DNA of 6,399 nt, from positions 1 to 6,399 of the forward strand of contig DATAYF010000084.1 in NCBI GenBank assembly GCA_036272735.1. The letters run 5' to 3'. The stretch comes from DATAYF01 sp036272735. Its GTDB lineage: Bacteria; Chloroflexota; Ktedonobacteria; Ktedonobacterales; Ktedonobacteraceae. Position numbers and translations under genes: made by a program. The notes beneath the pieces are model-generated. The model saw nothing but the letters and a program-made list of their open reading frames with translations, was not told where the DNA came from and did not search any database. Shown here piece after piece: positions 4,443 to 6,399 of this stretch; position 1 is the stretch's first letter, and each line of letters starts with the position of its first letter.

Positions 4443-5828
4443 TTACACCGTTGCATTGATACGTTGGCGAGCGACATCAAGCACTTCACCGATAGAATTG
4501 GCGAGCAGTGCACCGGCCTGCAATAATTGTTGCAGCAACGCTATACCAACACCACCTGTATAATCGCGGGCCGCCATACCGCTACGCTCAAGCAGACCAT
4601 CGTCGGTCGCCTGTGCTTCGGTGGGATCACACGCACCACGCACACCAGATGAAGTGAGCAACACCACAAAAACGCCGCGTTGCGCTGCATCAAGCGCCTG
4701 TTGCAGCAATGGCAGGTTTCCCGGACCAATTGGAATAGGGCAGATAACGAGCAGGTCAACCTGCGCCAGACTCGCTTGTACCTCTGCTAAGGTGCTGGTC
4801 GCAATGGGTGCATAGGGCTGCTCGGTAATCACCGTTGTGGCTAAACGGAGCGCCAATGTATGGTCACTATCCCCAACGTTTAGCGCTCCGGCGATAAAAG
4901 GAATGTGCGCATCCGCCAACGCACGCATCAGCAATTCACCAGAGCCGCCACCAGCCATGACGTGCACGCGTGGATAGGACGTCGCGCTGGTTTCGCTCAC
5001 GTTGCTATCGGTTCCGGGCGGGGAAACGCTGATGTGCTCCGAACCTCGCAAAATACCAACGTGGACGTTCACTCCATAAACCCGACTCAGCAATCCCGGC
5101 TCCAATACTGCGGTTGGTGCGGCATCAGCGACGATGCCACGCTGGAACAGGATCAGCCGGGGAAAATAGCGGGCCGCAAGGTTGAGATCGTGGATAGCTG
5201 CAATCACCGAAACTCCGCGCTCACGGTTCAACTGCTGCACCAATTCAAGAGTTTCAATCTGGTGCTTAACATCCAAATGCGCCGTTGGTTCGTCGAGCAG
5301 CAACATTGCGGGCTGTTGAGCCAGCGCCATAGCAATCATCACACGCTGACGCTCACCACCGCTGAGTTCATTGAAGACACGTGCCGCTAGTGCAGTGACC
5401 CCCGCTAATTCCATGGCCTCTTGCACAATGGCCGCATCCTCACGAGTGTGCGCACCAAAAAAGGTCTTGATGAAAGGCGTACGACCAAGCCCCACCATAT
5501 GCTCAACGGTAAAGGCGTAGGGGATATGCAATTCTTGCGGCACCACCGCCATACGTCGCGCCACGCCAACACGTCCCCAACTATGCAAGTCGCGCCCATC
5601 CAACGTAACCTGCCCCTGCTGTGGGTTCAGCACGCCACTCAACAGCCGCAACAGCGTGGTCTTACCGGAACCATTTGGCCCCAACAATCCGACCATCTCA
5701 CCCGTGTGAATTTGGAGAGAGACTTCGTACAAAAGCACCTGCACCCCGTAGCCGAAGGTCAGCATCTTTGCCTCCAACAGTGGTTGTCTTGCCGCTAACA
5801 TATCGGCATCGCTTGGTAACTTCACCAT
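4443..5828 (-). CDS. FecCD-system ABC ATPase (BtuD/FepC-like) with fused C-terminal domain
   Basis: A protein of 461 residues. Residues 17-250 form an ABC ATPase: Walker A GPNGSGKTT (50-58), Q-loop Gln98, signature LSGGERQR (155-162), Walker B AMLLLDEPT (174-182), D-loop HLD, and switch His213. Its style is that of the cytoplasmic ATPases that power siderophore, haem or cobalamin import. Typical members are about 260 residues. Here about 175 more follow from residue 287, with a glycine-rich start VHVMAGGGSGELLMRAL, then ALNVGDSDHTLA, LVICPIPIGPGNLPLL and DYTGGVGIALLQQLL. I recall similar tails on some archaeal (haloarchaeal BtuD) and Chloroflexota ATPases, so cobalamin is a plausible substrate, though this is not proven. 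The start codon overlaps the permease stop by seven bases, implying translational coupling. There is no strong ribosome site of its own, and an internal Met10 is an alternative start. Confidence 0.92.
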   Translation of the reverse strand: MVKLPSDADMLAARQPLLEAKMLTFGYGVQVLLYEVSLQIHTGEMVGLLGPNGSGKTTLLRLLSGVLNPQQGQVTLDGRDLHSWGRVGVARRMAVVPQELHIPYAFTVEHMVGLGRTPFIKTFFGAHTREDAAIVQEAMELAGVTALAARVFNELSGGERQRVMIAMALAQQPAMLLLDEPTAHLDVKHQIETLELVQQLNRERGVSVIAAIHDLNLAARYFPRLILFQRGIVADAAPTAVLEPGLLSRVYGVNVHVGILRGSEHISVSPPGTDSNVSETSATSYPRVHVMAGGGSGELLMRALADAHIPFIAGALNVGDSDHTLALRLATTVITEQPYAPIATSTLAEVQASLAQVDLLVICPIPIGPGNLPLLQQALDAAQRGVFVVLLTSSGVRGACDPTEAQATDDGLLERSGMAARDYTGGVGIALLQQLLQAGALLANSIGEVLDVARQRINATV

Positions 5829-6399
5829 TTGTAATCTCGCTTACTGTTGCGCAAGAGCACCAGAAAAAAAGGAGCACCGATCAAAGCGGTAAACACGCCT
5901 ACAGGCAGCACTGTGGGTGCGAAGAGCGTACGCGCCAGCAGATCCGCCAGCATGAGGAAAATCGCCCCGCCTAGGGCAGAGGCTGGAATGAGCAAGCGGT
6001 GTCTAGGGCCAAGAAGCAAGCGCATGATATGCGGCATCACCAGACCAATAAAACCAATCAGGCCGCTAATCGAAACCGCCGCCGCTGTTAGTAAGGAGGC
6101 CACGATGATCACGATAAATTTGATGCGTTCTACAGGCAATCCAAGATACGCTGCATTCTCCTCACCCAGCGCGAAGGCATCAAGAACACCAGATAAGCCG
6201 AGCGCACACAGTGTGCCCAATACAACAATAGCACCCACGACCACAATTGGCAACCAGCCAGTGACCGCGATGCCGCCGGATAGCCAGTTAAACAGCGCCT
6301 GCAAGCTGAATTGGGAGCGCGGAAACACCGTCAAAATGAGCGTTTGGAAGGCCGTAATCACCGCATTCAGCACGACACCCGCCAACAATAAGGTCACCA
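5822..6399 (-). CDS. FecCD/BtuC-family importer permease, C-terminal part (cut by window edge)
   Basis: The frame is open to the window edge, so the visible 192 residues are the C-terminal part of a protein usually of 330-350 residues with ten membrane segments. About five hydrophobic segments are visible: LLLAGVVLNAVITAF, LPIVVVGAIVVLGTLCALGL, FIVIIVASLLTAAAVSISG, LLIPASALGGAIFLMLADLL and VFTALIGAPFFLVLL. The conserved family block SGLIGFIGLVMPHIMRLLLG, containing the cytoplasmic coupling region, and LPVGVFTALIGAPFF near the C terminus identify the FecCD/BtuC class. It moves iron-siderophore, haem or cobalamin across the membrane and pairs with the overlapping ATPase gene. The Met at 6397 is internal, not the true start. 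The cognate family 8-type binding protein, if present, would lie upstream, outside the window. Confidence 0.93.
   Translation of the reverse strand, partial: VTLLLAGVVLNAVITAFQTLILTVFPRSQFSLQALFNWLSGGIAVTGWLPIVVVGAIVVLGTLCALGLSGVLDAFALGEENAAYLGLPVERIKFIVIIVASLLTAAAVSISGLIGFIGLVMPHIMRLLLGPRHRLLIPASALGGAIFLMLADLLARTLFAPTVLPVGVFTALIGAPFFLVLLRNSKRDYKW

Noticed and set aside
4905..5798. Plus-strand frames of 125 and 161 codons opposite the ATPase gene
   Set aside because: They lie antisense to a well-supported gene with all ABC motifs and show no recognisable domain.

Overview
The window is a run of bacterial genes that all read on the minus strand. From the right edge leftward they are: a FecCD/BtuC-type importer permease (cut by the edge), its ATPase with an unusual C-terminal extension, a family 5 solute-binding lipoprotein, a two-domain thiosulfate sulfurtransferase (rhodanese), a small MoaD/ThiS/CysO-like beta-grasp protein, a broken comM/yifB gene, and the first codons of a tnpB gene. 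Base composition is near 50% GC by eye. An actinobacterial-style rhodanese, a CysO-like protein, an ATPase with an archaeal/Chloroflexota-like tail and an IS200/IS605-type tnpB together suggest a Chloroflexota bacterium, perhaps Ktedonobacteria. That assignment is inference from gene style, not a database match.

Region 4402-6399 is an operon of metal-chelate import genes. The permease stop overlaps the ATPase start by 7 bases, and the solute-binding lipoprotein starts 41 bases after the ATPase stop. Permease and ATPase belong to the siderophore/haem/cobalamin class. The lipoprotein belongs to the peptide/nickel class, which normally works with a different kind of permease.

Region 1222-2649 holds the rhodanese gene with a strong ribosome-binding site, a leader with two hairpins, and a clear intrinsic terminator just after a compact, hairpin-rich stretch. 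Beyond the terminator, a good promoter (TTGCAA, 17-base spacer, TATACT) starts a separate transcript with a leader of about 130 bases for the MoaD-like gene. That protein has the beta-grasp sequence pattern but lacks the terminal Gly-Gly that sulfur carriers need.

Region 1-927 contains the comM 5' part, encoding only the N-terminal domain. The reading frame runs into an IS200/IS605-type subterminal hairpin and stops. Just beyond, a consensus-like promoter whose predicted first transcribed base is the A of the ATG drives a tnpB gene that leaves the window. The simplest reading is that a tnpB element inserted into comM in the same orientation. I see no tRNA, rRNA, CRISPR array or defence cluster here. 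The items most worth a second look are the diglycine-less carrier, the fused ATPase tail, the structured RNA-like stretch beside the rhodanese terminator, and the comM/tnpB junction.
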